From Serpula lacrymans var. lacrymans S7.9 (taxonomy: Eukaryota; Basidiomycota; Agaricomycetes; Boletales; Serpulaceae), in contig NW_006763293.1 of the NCBI RefSeq assembly GCF_000218685.1, forward strand, positions 2,601,968 to 2,665,967: DNA of 64,000 nt, in the 5' to 3' direction. The notes below the pieces were generated by a model. The model did not search any database. It was given only the letters and a program-made list of their open reading frames with translations, and had not been told where the DNA came from. How positions within the stretch are numbered: the stretch's first letter is position 1; every line of letters begins with the position of its first letter. Shown one piece after another: positions 12,732 through 22,835 of this stretch. A program made the translations under genes and the position numbers.

Positions 12732-13618
12732 TTAATTGTTATCCAGTCGATGCTTGATGGCATCCCTAATTCCTTGTAAGTACTTGAGTCGTACAGCGGC
12801 AGTCTTCACTTCTGTCCATCTTTTATGCTGAACCAGTTCTTTGATATTATTTATAGCCTCTTGGACTTTAGCTGTAAAATGATTGTTAATTTATTAAATT
12901 TATTCACGGTGGTGCCCAAGGATAATTGAAACATTAGGAAGACATACCGTCATTTTCGTCTTGTAGTTCGAAAAGGCGGGCAGACTCTCCGGCCTGGACA
13001 TTATCTATTTCTTCTCTTGCTTCCATTACTTCAGAAATGAGCTCCATATCATCCAATTGATCAGCTTCCTCAACCTCTACATTGTTACGCCGAAGAATAT
13101 ACTCCGCACGGAGGAGAGGGTCGGAGAGTGTTTTATACGCTGTGTTGATAAGATTGGAGACGTCCAACGCCGCTTCCCGTAAGTTCTGTACGAGGAATCG
13201 AATAAGAATGTACAACAAACACACAGCAAAAGACCCTTACATCGTCCCTTGTCGCCCACGCATCTGGGTGACATACCCGCTGAGCATCGTGAAAACGTCG
13301 CTTGAGAGTGGAGGTATCAACAACGAATGGATTTGGATCGTATGGGAATCCGAAGACTTCATGATACGGAATTGATTGGTGCAATCTTGCGATGTAAAAA
13401 CATTTTGGGCAAGCGGGCAGTGGTGTCGGTAGAGGTGAGCCGCACGATGGACAATTCTTTGGAAGCGAGGTCACTACAGCAGATTTCAAAGTGTTTGAAC
13501 TGGCGGGCTGGGTATAATTGCGGGCTGGCAAGCACAAAAGCCTTGGTATTTGTGGCTTTACGCTGTATCTCAAGGTTGCCCGAGCGAAGGAAATCCTGCA
13601 AAGAGATGAGCGGAACAT
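12732..13618 (-). CDS. JAC1: Mitochondrial Fe-S cluster J-protein co-chaperone (JAC1/HSCB)
   Basis: Three exons (13618-13241, 13185-12948, 12871-12732) join to 756 nt, 251 residues. The N terminus is basic and hydroxylated, typical of a mitochondrial presequence. A tetracysteine motif CPSC/CPKC lies at residues 56-59 and 70-73. The J domain follows, with the invariant HPD in CHPDAW, and then the HscB oligomerisation domain (ELISEVMEAREEID, RLKYLQGIRDAI). The family stimulates the Hsp70 Ssq1/HSPA9 and hands Fe-S clusters from the scaffold Isu1. The CxxC pair is present in human HSCB but absent from yeast Jac1. A 138-bp spacer separates it from the downstream end of BET2. Confidence 0.94.
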
Positions 13619-13756
13619 GGTTCACGTGCAAGTTACAATTCCATATTCGGATGTTTAAGCGCCTCACGGAAACTGAAATCTAAATTCACACATATTCTTT
13701 CTAGTATACTCTACACTAACACAGAGATACATTGTTTGAAAAATACATGTTTGCCT

Positions 13757-15120
13757 TTATGATAGCCTGCGATGTAGAGCTTGCCAATCCTTCCGCAGGC
13801 CCTTTGCTTCAATGACACTCGCAGGCATACAGTACACGGGATCCAAATCGACTAGCCCCGGATATCCAAGGAGCGACAAGCCTATGTTGCAATGTTTCAG
13901 CACCTAATTAGAACGGTATATTGCAATATTACCTGCTGTGCCAAAACAAGTGTGGAAGACGTCAACTGCGTCCCCAGGACGATCAGCAATTCCTCCCGAT
14001 TCTGGATCCTATGTGCATCGTTGAACACTTAGTATTATTTCGGTGGTAAATGGAGTGGCAGCATACCTGACAAGATAATATAAATGCAGTCAACTTGTCT
14101 GCATCAATCCACGGTACTTTTCTCATAATAGACAGAGACGACAAAATCCAAAAACTATAGCATACCTAAACCAATCAAAGGAGGGAGTAGGGGATTAAGA
14201 GATGAACTTGTCCTTGGAGGAAGACGCACTCACGTCTTCTAGTTTTTCAGGTCGCCCGTTGAGTCCACCATTTGGAAGCTGCCGCTCAGCTAACCACCAA
14301 CATAGGGTTTGCTGATCCACTTCTTCTAAGCGATCAAGAATGGCTAACGCGGCAACGCAAACAAAAACTACCTGGACGTCAGTACAAAGTACGATATTAG
14401 TGACATATACACTAACCTTGCGCAGCATGGCTTTCTGCTCCAATCGTATTTCCAAATCCTCCGTCAAAATTCCTACATTGTCGGATGTATGAGACCGTTT
14501 TTTCGACATCAAGGTCAGACAACCGGCCCAGAAGGGAGAGTGCACTGATGGCACAGTATGAGAATCGGGTATCCGTTTCTCCAAACTCATCCCCCGCAAA
14601 GACGCCGGAAGGTTTCTGGAGTGATAATATGACTAAAAGCTCGAGTGAGACAAACAACCAGGATAAGTATGAGGATCCTACTTGCATCGAGTAACGCGGT
14701 CTATATCAACCTTATCCAGCGCATCGTGTGTCAATAGTATTTGAATAGCACTCAGTGTTGAATGGATGTGCGCATCATGGTCCGGATGAGCTCCAAATCC
14801 ACCTGTCGCCGAAACTGTCATTTCCGAGTCCCAAGTATTATCAAAATCAAAACAAACCTGCCTCGTCGTCCCAGCAACTTAGTACAAAATCGATAACCTC
14901 TACTCTGTCAAGAGCATCCTTGTGTCCCATAGTGCATAATGCCGTCAATCCCCAGTAAATCGCGTTCATCCGTAAATGGGCAGTCATATGGTACGCCAAG
15001 TCATCTTTGCTCTATAGTCCATGCATCAGCTGCACTCCATATAAGTACAATATTGCATACATCTCCAAGCGACTTGATGTAAGACACATGTAGAGGAATG
15101 AGCAACTGAGATTCTGCCAT
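13757..15120 (-). CDS. BET2: Rab geranylgeranyltransferase (GGTase-II) beta subunit
   Basis: Read on the minus strand from [15 protein letters not shown] (15120) to a TAA at 13757, with about eight exons. It carries prenyltransferase beta repeats of the alpha-alpha barrel (for example [45 protein letters not shown]). The zinc ligands are visible: Asp and Cys in DVCYSFW and His in DVFHT. The enzyme geranylgeranylates C-terminal cysteines of Rab GTPases together with the alpha subunit and Rab escort protein. The intron after the fourth exon (donor near 14,685, acceptor near 14,633) keeps the frame only with a GC donor (GCAAGT). Exon borders are deduced by eye. Confidence 0.93.
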
Positions 15121-15945
15121 AGGTGCCAGATGCAAGTGCTTTCACTCTCACCGCAGTTCCATGGAAAAGAGTGAAAGAGTAAGATTACGTGATCGCCTCG
15201 ATTTGGCATGTATCTATGTTCGTCTTACAGTGGAATATGAAGCATCTGGTCCGACTACCGTTCTGCAAAAGCGCGCAATTAAAGAGGTACAGGGCTCATC
15301 AGCAGGCCCTAAAGTTAAATAAGGCAGGCCCGTCTTGATTTTCTCCAGCGAAAAATAAAAGAACAGAGCTCTGTAAACTGATCTAGTGGCTGTCGACTCC
15401 CGCCCCTGATTCTGACGAGCCAGATTTCTGCATTAGCATGGCAACATGAAAGGCAGATTTTACATTTCGTAGTTTTGCACAAATAATTCCTACGTGACGG
15501 TCTGCAGTTTACTAGTCTGAGATTCAAACTTCAACTGGGATGAAGTCTACTAGATTTCCTCAGGCTTGTGTGCAGTATATGCGGTGGGTGGCATATCGAG
15601 TGCTATCAAGATCATAAGTAGCTGTAGCAGAAGGACCATTCAAGCTTCAGGCCTTACCTTATATCGTGTATACATCCTCTTTACTAAACCGATCCAGACT
15701 CGATCATTAGCACCGAAAGAAACTTCACCTCATTAGTGAGATACCTTATCGTTAGGATCGGCTGGAATACAGGGGACGAACTCCTAATAAACCACAAGTA
15801 AACATAAATAATCCACACGCAACAATAGAAATAGAGGACGAAAGGTGTAGAGGCTACATGTCTATGAGATACATTTGATATCAGCGAAGTGAAAAAAATA
15901 AATCACAGCATAAGATCAACTATGCATAGCTGCAGACATGAATTT
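15121..15945. other. Spacer between BET2 and the rhodanese gene
   Basis: About 825 bp with no supported gene. It should contain the BET2 promoter (right side of 15,120) and the 3' UTR of the rhodanese gene. Short open frames here lack recognisable motifs. Confidence 0.45.
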
Positions 15946-16965
15946 CTATGACTCAGATATCTCGGATGGCACGTAGCTCTCGCTATCGGCAGCCGTCGAT
16001 GGTGGTTTGATCTGACCTGGAAGTCCCGCAGCTTTCCAAGCAGCATAACCCCCAATTATATCAGTGGCATTCAAGAGCCCGAGCTCATGGAGAGCCGCTG
16101 CTGCCAGCGAGGATGTATAGCCTTCTTGGCAGTATACAATAATTTTGAGATCATAGCGATCTGCGATGGCTAGCCTGGCTTCACAGCGTGGGTCGAAGCG
16201 CCATTCAAGAACGTTACGCTCGATGATAAGAGAGCCGTGTATACCGCCTTCCCTTTCACGCTGAGCAGCCGGGCGAATGTCAACAAGGAAGACAGGCATA
16301 GGAAAAGTTGGATCATGTAGCTCTTCATAGGCTTGCTGGGGAGTCACGCGTTGCAGTTTTGACCGAGCATCAGATAGGATCTGATCGATGCTTCGAGATC
16401 CTGGTGGAGGACAGAGAGGGTCTATGGGTGCGCGGACTGACTTGCAAACGACGTCCCAGAGTGCAGCTTCATCGTACGAAGAAGAGCCGATGTTTCGAAC
16501 TGCGGCAATCCACACCGTCCCTTCATTTACCACAGACTCTACCCGACCTAAGAACTTGGAACTAGCGAGGAGAATAGCCCTTTGGACGAAATCGTCAGAT
16601 GAGCCGCAGATTACAAGAGAGTTGGCGGTCACGGTGGTATCTGGAGGTGAGCCGGTAGTGGCGAGAGCGAAAAGATAGTCTGTTGGCAATCTGTACTCGA
16701 TGTGCGTAGCAACAAGTCTGAGAAACTGGTCGTCTTCTTTCTTGGAGAATGTAAAATAGACGCCAACTCTGGCTCCGTCTACGATGTGTGCTTTGGTGAT
16801 GGCCTTGATGGCGAGTTCTTGGGCAACCTGGTTGCGAACGTCTGCCAGGGTACGGCGCTTAGCCGGCTGGACGGCGTTGTCAACGATAGCGACGGACATG
16901 GATGTTCTTGTGACTCTGCCATCTGGGATGCTATCCACAAATGAGGACAGCGGGGATGTGGGCAT
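15946..16965 (-). CDS. Rhodanese-like domain protein
   Basis: A single uninterrupted frame of 339 residues. The N-terminal about 200 residues are of unknown fold. The C-terminal part is a rhodanese domain: VFLVDIRPAAQRE begins the fold and IVYCQEGYTSSLA carries the catalytic Cys (about residue 279) in a CxxGxTS loop, followed by IIGGYAAWKAAGLPG, a typical last helix. A six-residue active loop with a cysteine suggests real sulfurtransferase or phosphatase-like chemistry, but substrate and pathway cannot be inferred. The gene is divergent from the membrane protein at 17.5 kb. Confidence 0.85.
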   Translation of the reverse strand: MPTSPLSSFVDSIPDGRVTRTSMSVAIVDNAVQPAKRRTLADVRNQVAQELAIKAITKAHIVDGARVGVYFTFSKKEDDQFLRLVATHIEYRLPTDYLFALATTGSPPDTTVTANSLVICGSSDDFVQRAILLASSKFLGRVESVVNEGTVWIAAVRNIGSSSYDEAALWDVVCKSVRAPIDPLCPPPGSRSIDQILSDARSKLQRVTPQQAYEELHDPTFPMPVFLVDIRPAAQREREGGIHGSLIIERNVLEWRFDPRCEARLAIADRYDLKIIVYCQEGYTSSLAAAALHELGLLNATDIIGGYAAWKAAGLPGQIKPPSTAADSESYVPSEISES

Positions 16966-17479
16966 ACTGCTAGACGGAAGACGGCTCCAATGACCAGATG
17001 GCTGAGTGCTGACTCTGAAGAAGACTTCTTACTTCGTTGTCGCTAGTTTGCGTGTTACTTGTACACACATGCCCTTCATATCAGATCGCTGGTCCATCAA
17101 TGCCTCATTGACAACAGTCCTCAAAGTTCCGTTATGAGACCCAAGTACTTATTATGTGAAATGAGGATAGGCGCGCTCATAGACACGGCGCACAGCAGTA
17201 CAGGATAAAGTATACAATAGGAGAAACCCAATCTCAAATTAACGGCCAACTTCTCCCCATACTACCAAACTATAGCGGAGTTAATGCTACATTCTGAGCA
17301 GTTCGTACCAGCTATCTTGACGCTGTCATGCCACAGATGTGGCTAGGATAAGACTCGTTCCCTGGTATGTTGCTTCTATTCTGTACATATATAACAGCGC
17401 TGTAGTATGTATTGCCGTCTCGTCCGATTCTAGTAACCCTGAACCACACCCTGCAACTTCACCCCATCCCCGCGAATTC
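16966..17479. promoter_or_regulatory. Divergent promoter region between rhodanese and membrane-protein genes
   Basis: About 510 bp lie between the two divergent start codons. The reading frame of the membrane protein stays open back to 17,339 without an ATG, so part of this stretch may be a short upstream exon or 5' UTR of that gene. No TATA box could be assigned with confidence. Confidence 0.35.
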
Positions 17480-18838
17480 ATGATCATCCCCCCAATTCCA
17501 CTACAAAACTCAGATTTTACGCTCAATGCCACTGGAATCGCCGGTTTCTTTGGAGGGGATGAGGCGGTGTCAGCCATGGCATCGGTCCATATGTATGAGG
17601 GTAGGAAATGGCTGGGATGGTACAATTCCCCAGGGAGTTACGTCGTCGCAAAGCGTTATGGTCAACTCGCCAACTCGAGGTTCTGGGATGGGCTATTCCC
17701 CGGCGTAAACGTTGATCCAGCTGTCATGTTCGAGTTGGATGGGGCAAAAGGACCAAAATATCACGGAACACATTCGGGTACTGTCATGCAGCAGACAGGT
17801 CACCTGGCACATTTATTTGTCTCAAAATGTGAGGAGTTGGCCCGGGAGATGAAGTGCATCGATGCAGGGGGAAGGACATCATCACCTGTATTGGTAACCA
17901 TTGCAGAATTAACACATGTCCCAGAGCCAACGGAGCATCCGAAACTATTTCGAAACTATTCAACTCTACTGGCAGCCGTCCCCATGGCAGTCAGCTGGGG
18001 CACCTGTGCCGTCTGTGCAATTTTTGGAGATTGGTGGTGCTTCTCTATGATCCTCCTGGGTATTGTAGCCAACGGTCTTGCGTGTTTTGTCATCGGCTCT
18101 GGGACGTTTACCTTCGTTCGTCCCAAGTCAGCTGTAGGAGCTCCTCCTGGTGATGGACTGCTGGTGATCGACAAAGGCATGGTGGTCTTGCGGGGTGATG
18201 AAGACGCCGTTAATACAATCACCAGGGGCAGATTCTCATTACGATATAGCAATGAGCCGGAGTATCACAGCGTTGGACTATGTTCCATGTTATTGACCGT
18301 TCAGTTCTTGGCCCAACTACTCCTGATTCCCCAAGGCACTCTTTTCGGCCAGTTCATGTTTTTGATTTCACTGGCCTTTTCCTGGAGCTATAGTTTGTGG
18401 CTTTCATCGATCGATAAGGAGAAGTTGCAGAGAGACCTGTTGTTCGAGAAAGTCTTGAAAGAGCCACACATAGAGAGATATCAGCTGGGAACTAGGACAG
18501 CAATGGTAGTATTCGTCATTCTCGCCCTGGAGCCACAAGATCCCAGAAAGATACTTGACGGGCTCCTTCCAAATGATACTACAGTTTGGAGAAAATGGAA
18601 GGACACAGTTTTACAGAGGTTAGCTATAGAAAAGGGGGGGGTCCGTTTTCAGAAAGATGACTGGGACATTTCAACGTTTTCCGAAAACGAAAAGAAATTG
18701 CTAAAGACGCTTTACGAGGACGCAGAGGTGGCTTGTAGAACATACGGTAAGTATAATCCGAGCAGGGGCAGCGTGACTCGAAGTGACGCCATGGAGTCGA
18801 CTCTAGTATCGGCTGATACTGGCAAGCAAAAGAAATGA
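17480..18838 (+). CDS. Predicted four-helix membrane protein, function unknown
   Basis: One long frame, open from 17,339 but with its first ATG at 17,480, giving about 452 residues; an extra 5' exon is possible. Two helix pairs can be seen: LLAAVPMAVSWGTCAVCAIF with MILLGIVANGLACFVIGSG, and SMLLTVQFLAQLLLI with FMFLISLAFSWSYSLW. Between them lies a soluble segment with GDGLLVIDKGMVVL. The C-terminal about 120 residues are charged and cytosol-like. I do not recognise a characterised family. Architectures like this recur as hypothetical proteins in Agaricomycetes. Confidence 0.7.
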   Translation: MIIPPIPLQNSDFTLNATGIAGFFGGDEAVSAMASVHMYEGRKWLGWYNSPGSYVVAKRYGQLANSRFWDGLFPGVNVDPAVMFELDGAKGPKYHGTHSGTVMQQTGHLAHLFVSKCEELAREMKCIDAGGRTSSPVLVTIAELTHVPEPTEHPKLFRNYSTLLAAVPMAVSWGTCAVCAIFGDWWCFSMILLGIVANGLACFVIGSGTFTFVRPKSAVGAPPGDGLLVIDKGMVVLRGDEDAVNTITRGRFSLRYSNEPEYHSVGLCSMLLTVQFLAQLLLIPQGTLFGQFMFLISLAFSWSYSLWLSSIDKEKLQRDLLFEKVLKEPHIERYQLGTRTAMVVFVILALEPQDPRKILDGLLPNDTTVWRKWKDTVLQRLAIEKGGVRFQKDDWDISTFSENEKKLLKTLYEDAEVACRTYGKYNPSRGSVTRSDAMESTLVSADTGKQKK

Positions 18839-18960
18839 CTCTTTAAGGTCACCCTAAAAATGTGTATCTTTTCAAGTTCATTAGTTCCAGCTGCAGTGAT
18901 TATTCCGTTAGTGTGTACTTTGTAAAACTATTACGATTACAAAAATGGCACATGCTTTGG

Positions 18961-19163
18961 CTCACCTGTAGCAAAAAAAGTCCTCGTCAAACGCTTCCTC
19001 AGCGGCCTCTTCTCCACCATCATAACCATAATCCTCTTCCACGCCATCTGTAGTACTTTACTTAGTACTCCAAGATAAAATCTTGCACAAATAAGTCAAT
19101 TAACCCTATGATAGTCCCATCAATATCGGACACAGCGACATGGTCTGTAGAGTCCCACACACA
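18961..19163 (-). pseudogene. Relic of a lipin/SMP2-type phosphatidate phosphatase gene
   Basis: On the minus strand, VWDSTDHVAVSDIDGTII matches the start of the lipin LNS2 catalytic (HAD) domain, including the DxDGT nucleophile motif. A splice-like junction near 19,094 is followed by an acidic piece ending EEAFDEDFF, which resembles the C-terminal tail of basidiomycete lipins. Everything between (the rest of LNS2) is missing, so this is a deleted remnant of two exons. It lies just downstream of the disrupted Crinkler-type gene. Homology is judged from memory of the motif, not by alignment. Confidence 0.5.
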
Positions 19164-19201
19164 TTGAAATACCCGTCGTCGAAGGCGAGAACGTAATTAT
19201 T

Positions 19202-21172
19202 CTACAAACGGTTCACCATTGCCGCATCATGTTCGATTTTAATGAGCCCATAATCCTCAACACCTTCCGCCCATTGCACACCGCGCGAGAGATGCAGTGG
19301 GTACCTCACTACCCCATCCTTACCTGCCCAGTCAAAATCAATAATCATAACCTTCTCTTCTTCGTTCTTCACAACAAAGATGTTCGGCCTGCGCAAATCA
19401 CCATGAACCATTAAGTTATCTGCAAGGCATGTGGCAGCCCTTCGAACAAATTCCCGGACTGTCTCCGGAATTGAGCGACCGCTATACTTTGATGCTGCTG
19501 TCTGACCCTCTACGTATTCCGTCACGACCGTTTGAAGCTCTCCGTAGCTGCGTTCCGAGCCATGCCAGATGGGACCGCAGTGCCAGAGTTGCGGTGCCAT
19601 TCCTTTCGATGCCAAGAGCCTATGCGCTTCAGCTCAATATCTCTCAACAAATTTAACGACAATACATTGCCCATCCTGGCCATCAGAAGGAAGCTGCATC
19701 GCCAAAAACGTCACACGTAGCATCCGATTCGAGGGGCTGCTGATATTTGAAATTCACAACTTGTTCAGCACCAAAACGATAGGAAGTGATTGAAGGGAAA
19801 AAACGATATTTTCTCTCCGCGGGAGAAGGAGGAGTGAAGTTCATGTAGTATTCATTGAGCGTGCACATCGCAAGCTGGAGCGAGTATAATATGTGTGCCA
19901 GGCGGAGAGCGTAACTATCATCAATGACACGACTATGACCCAACCATAAGTAATCGGTTAGACGCTGAATGATTGGGCTGGACGTGATCACAGCGCCTAG
20001 AATCACGACCCAAGGTCCTCCAATACCTATGATAAAGGATGGGCAACAGGTAGCATTGCGAATGTGTTCGTGCTATTTAAAGACAGTATATCAAACCATG
20101 CAGGCAGATGCAGAAAAATTGACGACGCACATCGGCTCCAGCCCAGAACTGGAGGTACGAAAAAGAGCCTTGTATAGATGGATCCCCGCCCCAGCCCAGT
20201 TCCGCTTTCTCCTCCTCCACCAGTGCGACTGCGGCAATTTCGGCGGGGTTCACAGAGCGAGTAGCCACGACGAGGTGATCTGACGAAGTCCTATTAAAAT
20301 TAACACCCTGACCAAATCCACGACACAAAATATCCGTCAAATATCGCTGAGTTAATTTTTCGCGGCAAATCTCTGTCGTCGAAATTTGGGAAGCAACCTC
20401 CATTAGCTTCACTGTATGACCGATGATATCGGAGGGCGGGTGGAGGGATGCGTTACAGGCGTTGGCTTTGAACTCGGCGAACACATGATGAAATAATTCA
20501 ATTGGGGGGGCCAAGGTAGACGTGGAACGCTTGGCGTAACGGCCATCGAGGAATGGTGTTTCCTGCTCCTGATGAGCGTGATAATTGGCCGACTTCGTGT
20601 TCGCGGAAGGAGACTTGCCAGTCAATGTTTTATTCATGACATTGTAGAACACTAGTTACTAAACGCGTGTCAGAAGTGTCAGGCCTGATATCATAGGTAT
20701 GCGTACTTTTCCATGATCTTCCGATAACTTCTTCCTCTTCCTGAGGCCCCGCCTCAGCCTGAGGAGGCGGAGACGGCATAATTTCAGCAATGAGCACCGT
20801 TTTTGTGCTTTCCCTGCCCCTACTGCTCGTAGCCAATGTAACAGAACTGACTAAATCTTCAACTCCATTATAGATGAGATTGTCACAGAACTGTTCGAGT
20901 CTGTGGCAATTATCCTCCAAACGTGAGCGAAGTTCTTCGGTGTCTCGTATGCCTAAAAATTGGTGGGGCTGATAGCGCTTTAGCACGGGGAAAGGCATAC
21001 AAGTAATATCGTACCTTCCATAGTGAACTCTAGGTGCCATCACATTGAGTTTGACAGCAATGAGCTCTTGCAGATCAGCCACTATATCATCGTCTTGGCA
21101 TTTGACCGAAGTAGGGCATCCATAGACGAAGCGGCAGTCTCTCTCGTACACGAAAAAATTCACGAGGGGCAT
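19202..21172 (-). pseudogene. Crinkler-type (CRN-like) protein with nuclease-like and kinase-like modules, apparently disrupted
   Basis: Minus-strand frames line up as one gene. The N terminus (from 21,172) begins with a hydrophobic strand and a DIVADLQELI segment like the ubiquitin-like header of Crinkler proteins. The middle has EEEKAELGWGGD, SYLQFW and, after an intron near 20,073-20,128, CCPSFIIGIGGPWVV, a PD-(D/E)XK nuclease-like core. The C terminus is kinase-like, with HGDLRRPN in the catalytic loop and IDFDWAG in place of DFG. Crinklers are a widespread eukaryotic family thought to act as nuclear effectors in conflict or host interaction. The frame changes near 19,705 and an in-frame TGA lies at 19,634-19,636, so this copy is probably inactive. 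I note the breaks only. Confidence 0.65.
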
Positions 21173-21776
21173 GGTACAAAATGAAGTTACATACCCAAGA
21201 GTCTATGTGAGCGTTGGGTCTCCCAAATACAAAGCCAAATAATAGTGGGCCGTCACGTGTGCTTCTGTAACATTCCGGAATGCTCCGACTGTCACTCACC
21301 AATTTGTCGTTCGTGAGCATAGTTCAAAGGCTTTTGTATTCTAGAAACCTTTGCTAGGTCGGGCTATTGAGTGGTTGTGCGTGCCTCGAGTGACGATCGG
21401 GAGGAGACAATGTTCAGTGTACGGAAACTTTTGTGAGCCGCAATACCACCAATGACAAGACTTATCTAGATCAGGAATGCTTGAAGTCTATGATAAACTA
21501 GTCCAGGGAGAGTTTCGATAAGTGCATGCAGTACACATGGCCAAAATTCACGACGGGCAATCCAACCTCCAAAAGAAATATTTCATAGAGTTGATTTGTG
21601 TACAATTACAGACAATCTTCCGGAACCGAATGTGAGGAAGTGAGCAAGAAAAGCGATCGACGTGTCGCAAAAATTGGGCGGTTTGATAATATCGTATTGG
21701 CTAGGGGGAAATACGGCAAGACTCTTGGATACTGTTTGGTGATTGAGTAACGCTCTGCGTAACTAGAATGATACAA

Positions 21777-22835
21777 TGTTATAGTGTGCTTGTGGATATC
21801 ACGTCGTACCTACCTGATCCACTATTGGAACTCCCACCTACGTTGAATGTTGGGTTATGAAGAGCAGCATGAACGTGGATATGAACATCTCCTCGGGATT
21901 TGTCGTCAGCTTGAGCATTTTCAGCCCCAAGCCCATGTACTATGCTTAGTATTTTCTGGCGCTCAGAGAGGGATCGCGGTACTCCGGAGGACTCATGACA
22001 ACAGGAAACTTCTGGGTTCTCATTCATCCTACTATCAGCCTGAGAATCGAGTCCTGGCTCCTCTGGTAGTGCACCTAGGTGATCCGGACTGCTGGGGGAG
22101 AAACATCCTAGGCAGTTGGCTGTGTCGTCAATCAGGGCAATCGTTTGGGGATCTGGTGTGGGTGGTACCTCCACCGCAATTCCTGAAATACCTTGCCTCG
22201 GAGGTAAGGTGCAAGACAATTGTTTGTCTAGAACGTGTTAGAGAGCCTGCACACCTGCACATAAAAAAAACATTGCACCTTTCAACTTCGTATTTAAATT
22301 CTCACTAGATAAGAGTCTCCTCTTTAACTCTTCGGATGTTCTCTGAGAGCGCAAAATAAATGCTGGTGAGTAAAAATAACCCTAGAATAATACAGGCAAA
22401 GTACTAACCCTATTTTGCTTGTAAAAACGTCGACCAGCCTTCACAAATTTTCGAGTATCGTAATGGATGAAGAACCATTTGAATAAATTTGAGGATTGGC
22501 GTCGTTCTTCTAAGTCTTGCCTCAATTTATCTAAGCTGAATGCTTCAAACTTTAGAAGGTAAGATACCAAAAACTGAAGATACGCACTTATCGTAATGAG
22601 ATTTTGCTCTATTTACATAGTCATCAAAGTTCAGCCCACTGTTTCTAGACTGTTCCTGAATAGACCGAAGACTTGAAAGAGAGAGAGATAACCAGTATTC
22701 TCCCTTTTCAAGTAAAGTGTGCGAGCCCTCTACTTCGTAGCGCAAAAATTCAGCCGTAGAATTAAAATCAGCCGCGGTACCAAGGTCAGCGGGAATGAAA
22801 ATGGTACGATGGGGTTCTGAGGGCATGTAATGCAA
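21777..22835 (-). CDS. Hypothetical spliced gene, unknown function (weak)
   Basis: Three minus-strand frames follow one another (22835-22545, 22570-22382, 22219-21779) and could be joined by short introns; a GTGCGT donor sits near 22,592. The first part reads like a helical domain (FLRYEVEGSHTLLEKGEYW, YVNRAKSHYDK). The last part is Pro/Ser-rich and ends in HIHVHAALHNPTFNVGGSS. No family is recognised. The exon chain is a guess and the gene could be decayed. Confidence 0.3.
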
